A stretch of DNA of 64,000 bases, from assembly GCF_002892835.1 (NCBI RefSeq), contig NZ_PJMB01000005.1, forward strand, positions 124,001 through 188,000, in the 5' to 3' direction. A program made the translations under genes and the position numbers. Shown in pieces: positions 35,948-44,395 of the stretch. Every line of letters starts with the position of its first letter. Position 1 is the first letter of the stretch. A model generated the notes under the pieces. It had not been told where the DNA came from. It searched no databases and saw nothing but the letters and a program-made list of their open reading frames with translations. Origin of the DNA: Arthrobacter sp. AFG7.2. GTDB lineage: Bacteria > Actinomycetota > Actinomycetes > Actinomycetales > Micrococcaceae.

Positions 35948-36913
35948 ATGGCAATGATTTCTGAGGTGCCGGGACATCCGGCCGGGCCGGAGTCCGCAGG
36001 TGGAATATCGGCACGGGGTGTCAGCAGAAGCTTCGGTGCCGTCCGGGCCGTGGAGCACATGGACTTCCACGCCCCTGCGGGCAAGGTGACCGCCCTGATC
36101 GGGCCCAACGGCGCAGGCAAGACGACGCTCCTGCTGATGCTGGCGTCGCTGCTGGCTCCGGATGAGGGCACCATCAGCGTGGGAGGGCTTGACCCCCGGC
36201 ACGATCGGGCCGAGGTCCGAAAACACTTGGGCTGGATGCCGGACACGCTTGGTGTGTGGGAGTCGCTGACTGCCCGCGAGATCCTGACGCAGATGGCCCG
36301 CTTCTACCGTCTGCCTGCCCAAGGCCTTGGCGGGCGGGTCAGCAACATGCTGGAACGGGTCCGGCTGGCAGGGCTCGCCGACCAGTCCGCCCGGGTGCTG
36401 TCCCGTGGCCAGCAGCAGCGCCTCAGCCTTGCGCGCGCACTGATCCATGATCCGTCCGTCCTGCTCCTGGATGAGCCTGCCTCCGGCCTGGACCCTGGCT
36501 CGAGGGTGGAGCTCCGGATGATGTTGCGGCAGCTGGCGGCGGAGGGGAAAGCCGTAGTGGTCTCCTCCCATGTTCTCAGCGAACTTGACGAAATCGCGGA
36601 CGGCGCCGTGTTTGTCAACAAGGGCCGCACTGTCCGCCAGCAGACCACGGCGGAGGCGGCCGCCGCCGGACGGCGCTACGCCGTTTCCGCGTCCGACCCG
36701 GCGGCCCTTGCCGCCAAACTGACGGAGCTGGGACTTGTGTTCCGCCGCCAGGAGGGACGCCGTCCGGCAGTAACCCTGATGCTGAATAACGACGGCGATG
36801 CGGAGCGCCTCCTGCGCGACCTGGTGCTGGCCGGCGTCGGAATTACGTCCTTTGCGCCCGCAACCGGCGCGCTGGAAGAGACCTACATGAACCTCGAGGG
36901 GGAGCTGCAGTGA
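35948..36913 (+). CDS. ABC transporter ATP-binding protein
   Basis: 321 residues from ATG 35948 (a GTG at 35927 is also in frame). Walker A GPNGAGKTT, signature LSRGQQQRLSLARAL, Walker B VLLLDEPASGLDPGSR and switch His in VVVSSHVLSEL are all present. The C-terminal 90 residues are of the DrrA/NatA type. It pairs with the permease that overlaps its stop (GTGA). The likely job is export of a drug, lipid or ion. Confidence 0.9.
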   Translation: MAMISEVPGHPAGPESAGGISARGVSRSFGAVRAVEHMDFHAPAGKVTALIGPNGAGKTTLLLMLASLLAPDEGTISVGGLDPRHDRAEVRKHLGWMPDTLGVWESLTAREILTQMARFYRLPAQGLGGRVSNMLERVRLAGLADQSARVLSRGQQQRLSLARALIHDPSVLLLDEPASGLDPGSRVELRMMLRQLAAEGKAVVVSSHVLSELDEIADGAVFVNKGRTVRQQTTAEAAAAGRRYAVSASDPAALAAKLTELGLVFRRQEGRRPAVTLMLNNDGDAERLLRDLVLAGVGITSFAPATGALEETYMNLEGELQ

Positions 36914-38043
36914 GCCAATCAATGGACAACCGGCAGGATACCGCCGGAACCTCAGCCCCCGCCGCATACCTTGCCGGCATCAGGGACGTGGTGGTCCTTG
37001 AACTCAAGCAGCGGCTGCGTTCACGGGGCTGGTACATCATGCTGGCCATCTGGTTTGTCCTGACCGGCGTCGTCACGTGGCTGACCTGGGCCAGCTGGAA
37101 CGCATCGCAGGCTGCCCAGGAGGCATACGGCGGCTTCCCGACGCCGGAGCCCTCCGGCCCTGGCTCCATGATTTTTGAAGTGGTCCTGGCATTTGTCCTG
37201 CTGTTCGCGTTGCTCGTTGCGCCCGCGTTGTCTGCCAACGCCATTACGGGCGACCGGTCGGGAGGAACACTGGCGATTCTGCAGGTCACCCTGCTTGAGC
37301 CCGGCCAAATCCTGTGGGGCAAGTTCTTTGCCGCCTGGCTGGCAGCCCTGGCGTTTCTGGTGGCCAGCGCACCGTTCCTGGTTATCGGCGTGGCGCTCGG
37401 CGGAATGACGCCGGGACATGTGCTCGTTGCGCTGCTGATGCTGGCCGTGGAAGTGGGAATCGTGTGTGCCCTGGGCGTGGGGATCTCAGCCCTGGCAGGG
37501 CGACCCTTGTTTGCAATCGTCGTGACCTACCTGACGGTGGCCGGGCTGGTCTTTGGCACGCTGATATCCTTCGGACTCGGTACAGGCCTCACCCAGGGCA
37601 CGGTCATGGCCAGCAATCCCCAATACCGCCAATACGCGCCGCTGGAGTCCGGACCGTTCGGGCCTGCATACACCTGCTCCGGACCGCTCCGGGAACAACC
37701 CGCCCTCCGAACGGAGCGGGTTGCGTGGCTGCTGGGAATGAACCCCTTCGTGGTGGTAGCCGATGCCATCCCCTACCGCGACCGTACAAGCCAGGCGGGT
37801 TTCGCTTCGATCGGTGCCATCGAGGGAATCAGCCAGGCAGCCCGTCAGGCGATGGCAGGTCCCGACGGTACGGTCCCGTGCGCCAACGGCGTTGTCCAGC
37901 CGACGTACCTGGGACAGAAATCACCGCTGTGGCCGGTTGGGTTGGGGCTTCAGCTGGCGCTGTCTGCGCTGCTGATGCGGTTGGGGTGGCGCGCACTTCG
38001 AACCCCTGCCCGAAAGCTGGCACGGGGCGTACGCATCGCCTAG
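36910..38043 (+). CDS. ABC-2 type transporter permease
   Basis: 377 residues from a GTG overlapping the ATPase stop. About six membrane segments: near 40-60 (GWYIMLAIWFVLTGVVTWLTWA), 95-120 (MIFEVVLAFVLLFALLVAPALSANAITGDRSGGTLAILQVTLL), then four more up to 225, with a last helix at the C-terminus. The phrase NAITGDRSGGTLAILQVTLLEPGQILWGKF is the usual ABC-2 cytoplasmic motif. A long extracellular loop (about 235-340) holds two Cys (YTCS, VPCAN). Substrate unknown. Confidence 0.88.
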   Translation: MSQSMDNRQDTAGTSAPAAYLAGIRDVVVLELKQRLRSRGWYIMLAIWFVLTGVVTWLTWASWNASQAAQEAYGGFPTPEPSGPGSMIFEVVLAFVLLFALLVAPALSANAITGDRSGGTLAILQVTLLEPGQILWGKFFAAWLAALAFLVASAPFLVIGVALGGMTPGHVLVALLMLAVEVGIVCALGVGISALAGRPLFAIVVTYLTVAGLVFGTLISFGLGTGLTQGTVMASNPQYRQYAPLESGPFGPAYTCSGPLREQPALRTERVAWLLGMNPFVVVADAIPYRDRTSQAGFASIGAIEGISQAARQAMAGPDGTVPCANGVVQPTYLGQKSPLWPVGLGLQLALSALLMRLGWRALRTPARKLARGVRIA

Positions 38044-38071
38044 GCCTGGCCGTCCACCCGTGTGAACAATG

Positions 38072-38094
38072 CAGGTCAGGTCAGGTCAGGTCAG
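38072..38094. repeat. Pentanucleotide tandem repeat at the recR 3' end
   Basis: CAGGT repeated four times plus CAG. It spans the recR stop; on the minus strand each unit (TGACC) carries a possible TGA. Confidence 0.7.
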
Positions 38095-38685
38095 TGCATT
38101 GCGGCGGCCCTCAAACGCGCGTCCCAGGGTCACCTCATCCGCGTATTCGAGGTCTCCGCCCACCGGGAGGCCGGAGGCGAGCCGGGTTACGGCGATCCCG
38201 ATGGTTTTGAGCATGCGGGCCAGGTAGGTCGCCGTGGCTTCACCCTCCAGGTTGGGGTCTGTGGCAATAATGACTTCCTGGATGGCGCCGTCATTGAGCC
38301 GGGTAAGCAGTTCGCGGATTCGGAGCTGCTCCGGTCCTACGCCTGCAATGGGATTAATGGCGCCGCCCAGCACATGGTAGCGGCCCCGGAACGAGCGGGT
38401 CCGCTCCACGGCCAGGACATCCTTTGATTCCTCCACGACGCAGATCACGGCTGGATCCCGGCGGGGGTCACGACAGATGTTGCAGAGTTCCTGCTCCGTG
38501 ACGTTGCCGCAGACAGAGCAGAACTTCACCCGTTCCTTGACAGTGGTGATCGCCTCAACCAGCCGCTTCATGTCCTGGGGGTCAGCTTCAAGAATGTGGA
38601 ACGCAAGCCGCTGGGCAGACTTGGGACCCACACCGGGAAGGCGTCCAAGCTCGTCGATCAGCTCCTGGACAGCACCTTCGTACAC
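38086..38685 (-). CDS. recR: Recombination protein RecR
   Basis: 199 residues from GTG 38685 with AGAGGAAA upstream. HhH ([24 protein letters not shown]), a four-Cys zinc finger ([19 protein letters not shown]), and a Toprim domain ([28 protein letters not shown]). It acts with RecF/RecO to load RecA at gaps. It follows dnaX, the usual neighbour, 79 nt downstream of its stop. The last codon and stop lie in a CAGGT repeat. Confidence 0.96.
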   Translation of the reverse strand: MYEGAVQELIDELGRLPGVGPKSAQRLAFHILEADPQDMKRLVEAITTVKERVKFCSVCGNVTEQELCNICRDPRRDPAVICVVEESKDVLAVERTRSFRGRYHVLGGAINPIAGVGPEQLRIRELLTRLNDGAIQEVIIATDPNLEGEATATYLARMLKTIGIAVTRLASGLPVGGDLEYADEVTLGRAFEGRRNALT

Positions 38686-38764
38686 GTTTTCCTCTTTAGC
38701 TTGATGTGGTTAGCGGTAAAGCAAGGACTTCCCGACGGGCCGGCGGACCGGACCCCTGCCGCGG

Positions 38765-41700
38765 TCAGTAGCGCGATGTGATGGGGCTTCCGTCGGACGA
38801 GCGCTCCTCGATCAGCTTCCCGCCCAGAATACGCTCCACTGCTGCCCGCCCGAACACGCCGGACTCTTCGATGGTTTCATCATCCGCGCTCGGGATGTCC
38901 TGGACGTACGGGGCGGCAGCCGCCACCGCCCGGGCCGGGGCCTTGGCGCGCCCGGCCTCTGCTTCAGGGCTGTTGGACAGCCGCTGGTAAAGACTTTGCC
39001 GGGCTTCCGCCGCGGCAGCAGCAGACGGTGGGGCGGCCAAGGCAGGGGCGGCATTGGCTGGAGCGGCCTGCCGGGAGGCCGACGAAACCGGAGCAGGGGA
39101 GGACGGAGCTGCCGCGAACGCTGCCGCAGGGGCTGGAGCCACCTGCGCCGGAACGGATGCGGAAGCGGAGGATGCTGATGCCATCGCGTACTCGCGCACC
39201 CGTACCTGATCCGGCGCCGAAGGCGGTTCTTCCACCTGCACTCCTGGCCGTCCGGGGCCGGGCAAGGGTGCAGGGGCTGACAGGCCCCACTCCGGCTCCG
39301 GGTTGGAACCGGCCACCGTTACCGGAATGGAGGGGGGCACCTGGGCGGCAGCGGGTTCGTAGTGCGGCGTCGGAGCCGGTCTGCTCAGAGTCTTTTCGGG
39401 CACGCCAGGGGACGGGGCCCTGCCCACGTTGCTCTCTTCGCCAACCACCCAGACTCCGGGAGCCTGTTCGACTGCCCGGGTCCAGGGATCGTGCGGAGTC
39501 TCTGGAGCCCGATTCCCCTGACTTTCAGGCTGGTCATTGTGATGGGCGCCCGGGACGTTGCCGGGACCCGTTGCCGCGCCGGCCGGAATGGAACCAACTG
39601 CTGAGGAGCCGGCCCGGCTTGGGCTGTGCGGGCCGGCGCCTGGAGTACGTGCGGAGGGTTGGGAACCGGCGGACGGTGCCCAATCCATGGGGGGTTCCTC
39701 TTCCAGCGGGGGAGCGTCCTCGTCCCTCGCCGGTCCCCAATCGTCGTCCGAATACGAGTAGTCCCCTGCAGTGGCCGCTTGGGGCGCTTGAACGGGGGAG
39801 GAACTTATGGGCGCGGGGAACTGCCCAGCGGTCCGGCTGGTCCCAAGCACACCGGTACCGTTTTCCGGAACCTCGGGTGCAGGCGACGCCGGTGGTACTG
39901 CCCGTTCCGGCGCACCTGCCGGGGCCAGTGGGTGGTGGCCGGCGTTACCTCGAGCTGGGCTCTCGCCGGCGCCAGACTGCTGTTTTCCGCCCGGGGTAAT
40001 GCCCTGCTGGTCGACGCTGTCCCCGCCATCCCTGCCTGGTAGATCGCCCTGCGGTTTCGAAGCAGCGGAGCGGCTTGCCGTCTCCGGCTGCTGAGATGGG
40101 TCGTGGGGCGAGGGCGCCGGGGCGAGGCCCCAGGCGACGTCAGCCGACGTTGCCGGGGCCACCCGGCTGGCGGAAGCTTTTGGGTTTGGCTCAGAGCTCG
40201 CCGGCGTGCCGCCCCCGGCAGACGCAGTGATCTGGCAGTCGATGCCCACAGTTTTGTGGATGGCCTGGCGGAGGTTCTCTGAATGGTCCGCCCGGCCGAA
40301 AGCACCTGCAAGCCCGGTGGTGGTGAAGGTGAGGGTGAGGACGTGTCCGTCGAAGGAAGCCACCTGGGCATTGGGTTCGACGAGTGCCCACGTACTGCGC
40401 TTGATTTTAGACAGTGTCTGCAGGACATCCGGCCACGCGCGACGCAACACCTCAACATCGCCCATCGGCCCGGGTGAAGCAGCCGGCGCCGCGGCGGCAG
40501 GCCTTTCATGTTCCGCAGGAGCGGGAGAAGGTTGGGGACCGGTGCCTGTGGCCGGCCGTGACCCTTCCCCGCGGATGCCGTCCGGCACCGGGCCGGAAGC
40601 CGCTGCCGGCCTGCCTCCTTGTACGGCGCCAGGTGCAACCGATGCCTGCTGTCCCGTATTGGTGCGCTGCGGGTCAGCGTCGCGGCCGCGCGTAGCCGGG
40701 GGAACGGCTGGGCGTGTGTTTGCGGCAGAATCCTCTACCGGCCAGTCATCGGTGCTGACGCGCGGAGCCGTCAGCGGGCCACCGGAAGCAGCAGCGGAGG
40801 AGGCGTCCCCGGAAGGGCGCGAAACGCTCGGCGAAGGGGCTGGCGGAGTGGCCGTTGCCCCTGCTGGAGCTGCCTGGGCCGAAGGCCCGCGCTGGACTGC
40901 AGGCGCCGGCTGGACTGCAGGTCCCGCGGGAGCAGCCGGCGCTGCCTGGACTGCAGGTCCGGCGGGAGCGGCCGGCGCGGATTGAGCAGTGCCGGCGGCG
41001 TTCTGTGCCGGGTCCGCGGAGGTGGAGGGTGCGGCCTGGGCGGGGGCCGGGAGCATTCCGGGTTGGGGCGCCGGGGAACCTGCAGCCGCGGCGCCGGCAG
41101 CGGATGAGCCGGCGGGAGTCCCGACGTCGTTCCCTGCATAGTTGAGCCGGCGTTCCACACGGTCTATCCGTGCAGCCATGCCGCGCTCGTTTTGCTCGGA
41201 GCTGGGCAGCAGGATCCGGGCACACAGCAGCTCAAGGTGCAGCCGTGGGGACGTTGCCCCTGTCATCTCGGTAAGGGCCGTGTTGGTGACATCTGCGGCG
41301 CGGGACAGCTCCGCCGCCCCGAGGTTGTGGGCCTGGTTCTTCAGCCGGGCGATCTGGTCTGCGGGCATTCCGCGCAGTATGGTCGAGGCGCTCTCCGGCA
41401 TGGCCTGAACGATGATCAGGTCCCGGAAGCGCTCCAGCAGGTCTTCCACGAACCGGCGGGGATCGTGGCCGGTCTGGATCACGCGGTCCACAGCACGGAA
41501 AACGGTAGCAGCGTCAGAGGCAGCCACAGCTTCGACAACGTCATCCAGCAGTGATGCATGGGTGTAGCCGAGCAGCGCGACGGCAAGTTCGTAGTCCAGG
41601 CCGTTGGGGCCCGCGCCCGCCATCAGCTGGTCCAGGACAGAAAGCGAGTCACGGACGGAACCACCGCCGGCACGGATCACCAGTGACAGGACACCAGGGG

Positions 41701-42304
41701 CAACCGGGACGTTTTCCTGGTTGCACAGCAGTTCCAGGTAGGCGATCAGCGGTTCCGGCGGCACCAGCCGAAAGGGGTAATGATGGGTGCGGGAACGGAT
41801 GGTCCCGATGACTTTGTCCGGTTCGGTGGTGGCGAAGATGAACTTGATGTGTTCCGGCGGCTCTTCGACGATCTTCAGCAGGGCGTTAAAGCCGGCAGAC
41901 GTGACCATGTGGGCCTCGTCAATGATGAAGATCTTGTAGCGGTCCCGCACCGGGGCGTACGTGGCGCGCTCGCGGAGGTCCCGGGCGTCGTCCACGCCGC
42001 CATGGCTCGCGGCGTCGATCTCGATGACGTCCAGCGAGCCGGAGCCGCCTCGGGCCAGCTCGATACAGCTGGGACAGGTGCCGCAGGGAGTGTCGGTAGG
42101 GCCCTGGGCGCAGTTGAGGCAGCGCGCCAGGATCCGTGCCGAGGTGGTTTTGCCGCAGCCCCTGGGACCGGAGAAAAGGTAGGCGTGGTTGACCCGGTTT
42201 TTCCGTAGAGCCGTCATCAGCGGCTCGGTGACGTGCTCCTGCCCGATAACGTCAGCAAACGAGTCTGGACGGTATCTGCGGTACAGGGCGGTAGTAACTG
42301 TCAC
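38765..42304 (-). CDS. dnaX: DNA polymerase III subunit gamma/tau
   Basis: 1179 residues from GTG 42304 with GGTAGGG upstream; E. coli tau has 643. Walker A GPRGCGKTT, zinc ligands (CLNCAQGPTDTPCGTCPSC), IIDEAHMV and the lid domain fill about 1-375. From about 395 a Pro/Ala/Gly-rich tail runs to the end with tandem APAGPAVQ-type repeats, interrupted by one folded island near 640-720 (DVEVLRRAWPDVLQTLSKIKRSTWALVEPNAQVASFDGHVLTLTF) that is probably tau domain V, the polymerase-binding part. It loads the beta clamp. No slippery frameshift site for gamma was seen. Confidence 0.96.
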   Translation of the reverse strand: MTVTTALYRRYRPDSFADVIGQEHVTEPLMTALRKNRVNHAYLFSGPRGCGKTTSARILARCLNCAQGPTDTPCGTCPSCIELARGGSGSLDVIEIDAASHGGVDDARDLRERATYAPVRDRYKIFIIDEAHMVTSAGFNALLKIVEEPPEHIKFIFATTEPDKVIGTIRSRTHHYPFRLVPPEPLIAYLELLCNQENVPVAPGVLSLVIRAGGGSVRDSLSVLDQLMAGAGPNGLDYELAVALLGYTHASLLDDVVEAVAASDAATVFRAVDRVIQTGHDPRRFVEDLLERFRDLIIVQAMPESASTILRGMPADQIARLKNQAHNLGAAELSRAADVTNTALTEMTGATSPRLHLELLCARILLPSSEQNERGMAARIDRVERRLNYAGNDVGTPAGSSAAGAAAAGSPAPQPGMLPAPAQAAPSTSADPAQNAAGTAQSAPAAPAGPAVQAAPAAPAGPAVQPAPAVQRGPSAQAAPAGATATPPAPSPSVSRPSGDASSAAASGGPLTAPRVSTDDWPVEDSAANTRPAVPPATRGRDADPQRTNTGQQASVAPGAVQGGRPAAASGPVPDGIRGEGSRPATGTGPQPSPAPAEHERPAAAAPAASPGPMGDVEVLRRAWPDVLQTLSKIKRSTWALVEPNAQVASFDGHVLTLTFTTTGLAGAFGRADHSENLRQAIHKTVGIDCQITASAGGGTPASSEPNPKASASRVAPATSADVAWGLAPAPSPHDPSQQPETASRSAASKPQGDLPGRDGGDSVDQQGITPGGKQQSGAGESPARGNAGHHPLAPAGAPERAVPPASPAPEVPENGTGVLGTSRTAGQFPAPISSSPVQAPQAATAGDYSYSDDDWGPARDEDAPPLEEEPPMDWAPSAGSQPSARTPGAGPHSPSRAGSSAVGSIPAGAATGPGNVPGAHHNDQPESQGNRAPETPHDPWTRAVEQAPGVWVVGEESNVGRAPSPGVPEKTLSRPAPTPHYEPAAAQVPPSIPVTVAGSNPEPEWGLSAPAPLPGPGRPGVQVEEPPSAPDQVRVREYAMASASSASASVPAQVAPAPAAAFAAAPSSPAPVSSASRQAAPANAAPALAAPPSAAAAAEARQSLYQRLSNSPEAEAGRAKAPARAVAAAAPYVQDIPSADDETIEESGVFGRAAVERILGGKLIEERSSDGSPITSRY

Positions 42305-42361
42305 AGAGAAAACCCTACCAATCCGGGCCGACATCCTGCCGCCCTGTGGGGGAATAGTAAA

Positions 42362-42452
42362 GACCCCCCATGCACCCGCCAGAGCCCATTTACCCTTGCT
42401 ACCTTCCGGTCCTGGGGGAGTTCAACAGGATGACGCCACATGAGGGGCCGCC
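42362..42452 (-). ncRNA. ffs: Signal recognition particle 4.5S RNA
   Basis: Minus strand CAGGACCGGAAGGTAGCAAGGGT is the SRP domain IV loop (GGAAGG-AGCA signature), near 42390-42413. The ends pair: CCCCTCATG (5' side) with CATGGGGGG (3' side). Ends are approximate, about 91-97 nt. Placement next to dnaX is typical of many bacteria. Confidence 0.88.
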
Positions 42453-42459
42453 AGTTACT

Positions 42460-42822
42460 TTACCCGAACTTCCGGCCTGACTCGAATCGGCCATCGGCCT
42501 GGCGCCAGCCGTCAACCTGCCAGCTCATGAAGGCGGGTTCCTCATACGGATGCGCTGCCCTCAGCGCGGCGACCACGGCGCCCAGCAAGGGCTTTTCCAC
42601 CACGCACTCGATCCTGTCCTCGGCAGCCTGCTCGGGGATTCCGGTACGTCCAACGTAGGGTTTGGCGCCTTCCTGCGGAGTGAAGTGGCCGGTCCCGGGG
42701 GTGACGAACGAGCAGTGCGAGTACTTGCCGATCCTGCCGGCTCCGGCGTCGCCAACGGCCGCCAGTACCTCTTTCGTGTGGGACTGCGGGACGTAGACCA
42801 CCAGTGCATACAGCTCGTTCAT
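42460..42822 (-). CDS. Standalone NIF3/YqfO insert-domain-like protein
   Basis: 120 residues from ATG 42822. The sequence (YALVVYVPQSHTKEVLAAVGDAGAGRIGKYSHCSFVTPGTGHF, PYVGRTGIPEQAAEDRIECVVEKPLL, AALRAAHPYEEPAF) matches the PII/CutA-like domain inserted in NIF3/YqfO proteins, but here without the NIF3 metal-binding halves. A trimeric fold is likely. Function unknown. The gap to the tRNA gene (42823-43146) is covered separately. Confidence 0.8.
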   Translation of the reverse strand: MNELYALVVYVPQSHTKEVLAAVGDAGAGRIGKYSHCSFVTPGTGHFTPQEGAKPYVGRTGIPEQAAEDRIECVVEKPLLGAVVAALRAAHPYEEPAFMSWQVDGWRQADGRFESGRKFG

Positions 42823-43146
42823 GGCTCCCATCCTGTCTCAACCAGGCCCTCGGGCGGGAGGAATCCGTTGCTTATCCCGGCCACTGCCTTGATCATTGAT
42901 ATATACACCGATTGGGGCAATCTCAAGGTTGTGAGCTGCGTGGCCTGGCTGAACGGGGCCGGACCCGGCAGCTCAACGGTGATCCGGGGAATGGGCGCGT
43001 TGGGGGCGTCCATTTCGTGGTTAAAAGTCACGGCGCCCTGCGGCGGCCGGCGTGCGGACCGTCCTTCCCGCTTGCCCCGCGGGCCCAATTGGGCGATGCG
43101 GAAAAGATCAGGTAACCTAGTATCTGCTTTTGTTTCAGAAGCAGCT
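42823..43146. other. Intergenic stretch between the NIF3-like gene and tRNA-Ser
   Basis: No convincing gene. A minus-strand reading frame of 89 codons exists at 42819-43088 but overlaps the next gene and resembles no family. TAGTAT at 43115-43120 may be the -10 of the tRNA promoter. Confidence 0.4.
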
Positions 43147-43231
43147 GGAGAATTCGCCTAGCGGCCTATGGCGCACGCCTGGAACGCGTGTTGGGTTAAC
43201 GCCCTCGGGGGTTCAAATCCCCCATTCTCCG
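43147..43231 (+). tRNA. tRNA-Ser (anticodon GGA)
   Basis: Acceptor stem GGAGAAT/ATTCTCC with discriminator G, T-arm GGGGGTTCAAATCCCCC, anticodon stem loop GCCTGGAACGC with GGA, and a long variable arm (TGTTGGGTTAACGCCCT) typical of serine tRNAs. The CCA end is not encoded. Confidence 0.93.
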
Positions 43232-43239
43232 CCGGTAAG

Positions 43240-43278
43240 GAACCCGGCTCCGGCAAACGCCGGAGCCGGGTTCTTTCG
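43240..43278 (+). terminator. Terminator after tRNA-Ser
   Basis: A 14-bp perfect stem (43240-43253 with 43260-43273), loop CAAACG, then TTTCGTT. Confidence 0.85.
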
Positions 43279-43295
43279 TTAACAGCAGAGCCTCC

Positions 43296-44213
43296 TTATT
43301 CTGCTTCCGGCACGCCCAGCCGGCGAAGACGTTCTCTGGCGGCCAGCTCGCTGGGACCCCGGGGACCCAACGCCAGGCGTACGACGCCGAGAACCGCCTT
43401 CGTTGCGAGCCTCACCGGCAGGGCCACCGGACCCAGCCGTGGAACAGCCAGTCCAAGCATCTCGCGGTACCTGGGCTCCAGGCTGTAGACCGCACCGGCG
43501 AACAGGATGCGGTAGCCCGGGCGCAACATCCGGTTCAACGGCGGGTTGCGGATGAAGTCCACTGTCTCTGCCACCCGGGCGTCAACGCGCAGCTCACCGC
43601 TTTCGTACCAGCGGTCCAGTTGTCCGTGCATGTCCGCCTCGCTCAGGGGCGGGTCCTCTACACCCATCAAACGGCCTGCCTGGGCCCACTCGCGGACATA
43701 GGCGTCCGGGCCGCCGGGAATTGCGCCGCCCCAGATCTTGTGGGCAGTGAGGAACGCGTCAGTGAAAGCGAGGTGGATCCAGCTGGCCAGTTCAGGATCA
43801 TTGGCGCTGTAACTGCGCTGCGTACCGTGGTTATCGCTGTAACTGCCCTGCACGGATTCGTGCATCCGGCGGACTCTGCGCGAGGCATCATCGGCGGCTT
43901 CCGTGGAACCATACGTCACGGTAAAAATCCAGCGGATGGTGTTCGCCAGCCGGGCCAGCGGGTCCTCGCGGAAATTTGAATGGTCGTGGACGCCGGCAAG
44001 GGCGCCGGGGTGGAGGGACTGCATCAACAGTGTCCGGATTCCGGCAACGATGGGGGACATGGAGCCATGCACCGCCCATACAGCGGAGCCGGGCAGATGG
44101 TAGCCCGCGTCCTTGCCCTCCGCGAGATCGAGCTGCCACTGAGGCACGCCCTCAGAGCCGTTGCTGAACGTGCGGACCAGCCGCTTTTTGACGGGAGCCA
44201 GGATGTTCTTCAT
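43296..44213 (-). CDS. DUF2236 (MpaB-type oxygenase-like) protein
   Basis: 305 residues from ATG 44213 with AGGAGGG upstream. It matches DUF2236: SAVWAVHGSMSPIVAGIRTLLMQSLHPGALAGVHDHSNFREDPLARLANTIRWIFTVTYG, SWIHLAFTDAFLTAHKIWGG. Conserved His and Asp residues (HDHSNFRED; HLAFTDAF) probably bind haem, as in latex-clearing protein relatives and MpaB. Substrate unknown. Divergent from the M23 peptidase gene. Confidence 0.85.
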   Translation of the reverse strand: MKNILAPVKKRLVRTFSNGSEGVPQWQLDLAEGKDAGYHLPGSAVWAVHGSMSPIVAGIRTLLMQSLHPGALAGVHDHSNFREDPLARLANTIRWIFTVTYGSTEAADDASRRVRRMHESVQGSYSDNHGTQRSYSANDPELASWIHLAFTDAFLTAHKIWGGAIPGGPDAYVREWAQAGRLMGVEDPPLSEADMHGQLDRWYESGELRVDARVAETVDFIRNPPLNRMLRPGYRILFAGAVYSLEPRYREMLGLAVPRLGPVALPVRLATKAVLGVVRLALGPRGPSELAARERLRRLGVPEAE

Positions 44214-44395
44214 GGTGCATGCCCTCCTGTGGAGAACCGGTTGTGATCTCATCGTAAGCACAGCGGGGCCCGCCAGCGGCGTCGGGGGCCGCCTGCGGTC
44301 ATCAGCAGGACAGCGGACACCCACAAAAAAACCACAGTGAGCCGCCGCAGGGTTCACAGCGTACCGGCCCGTGTGTTCACATTGGAGATACCGTC

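Noticed and set aside
42819..43088. 89-codon minus-strand frame between the NIF3-like gene and tRNA-Ser
   Set aside because: It overlaps the next gene, lacks a ribosome site and resembles nothing known.
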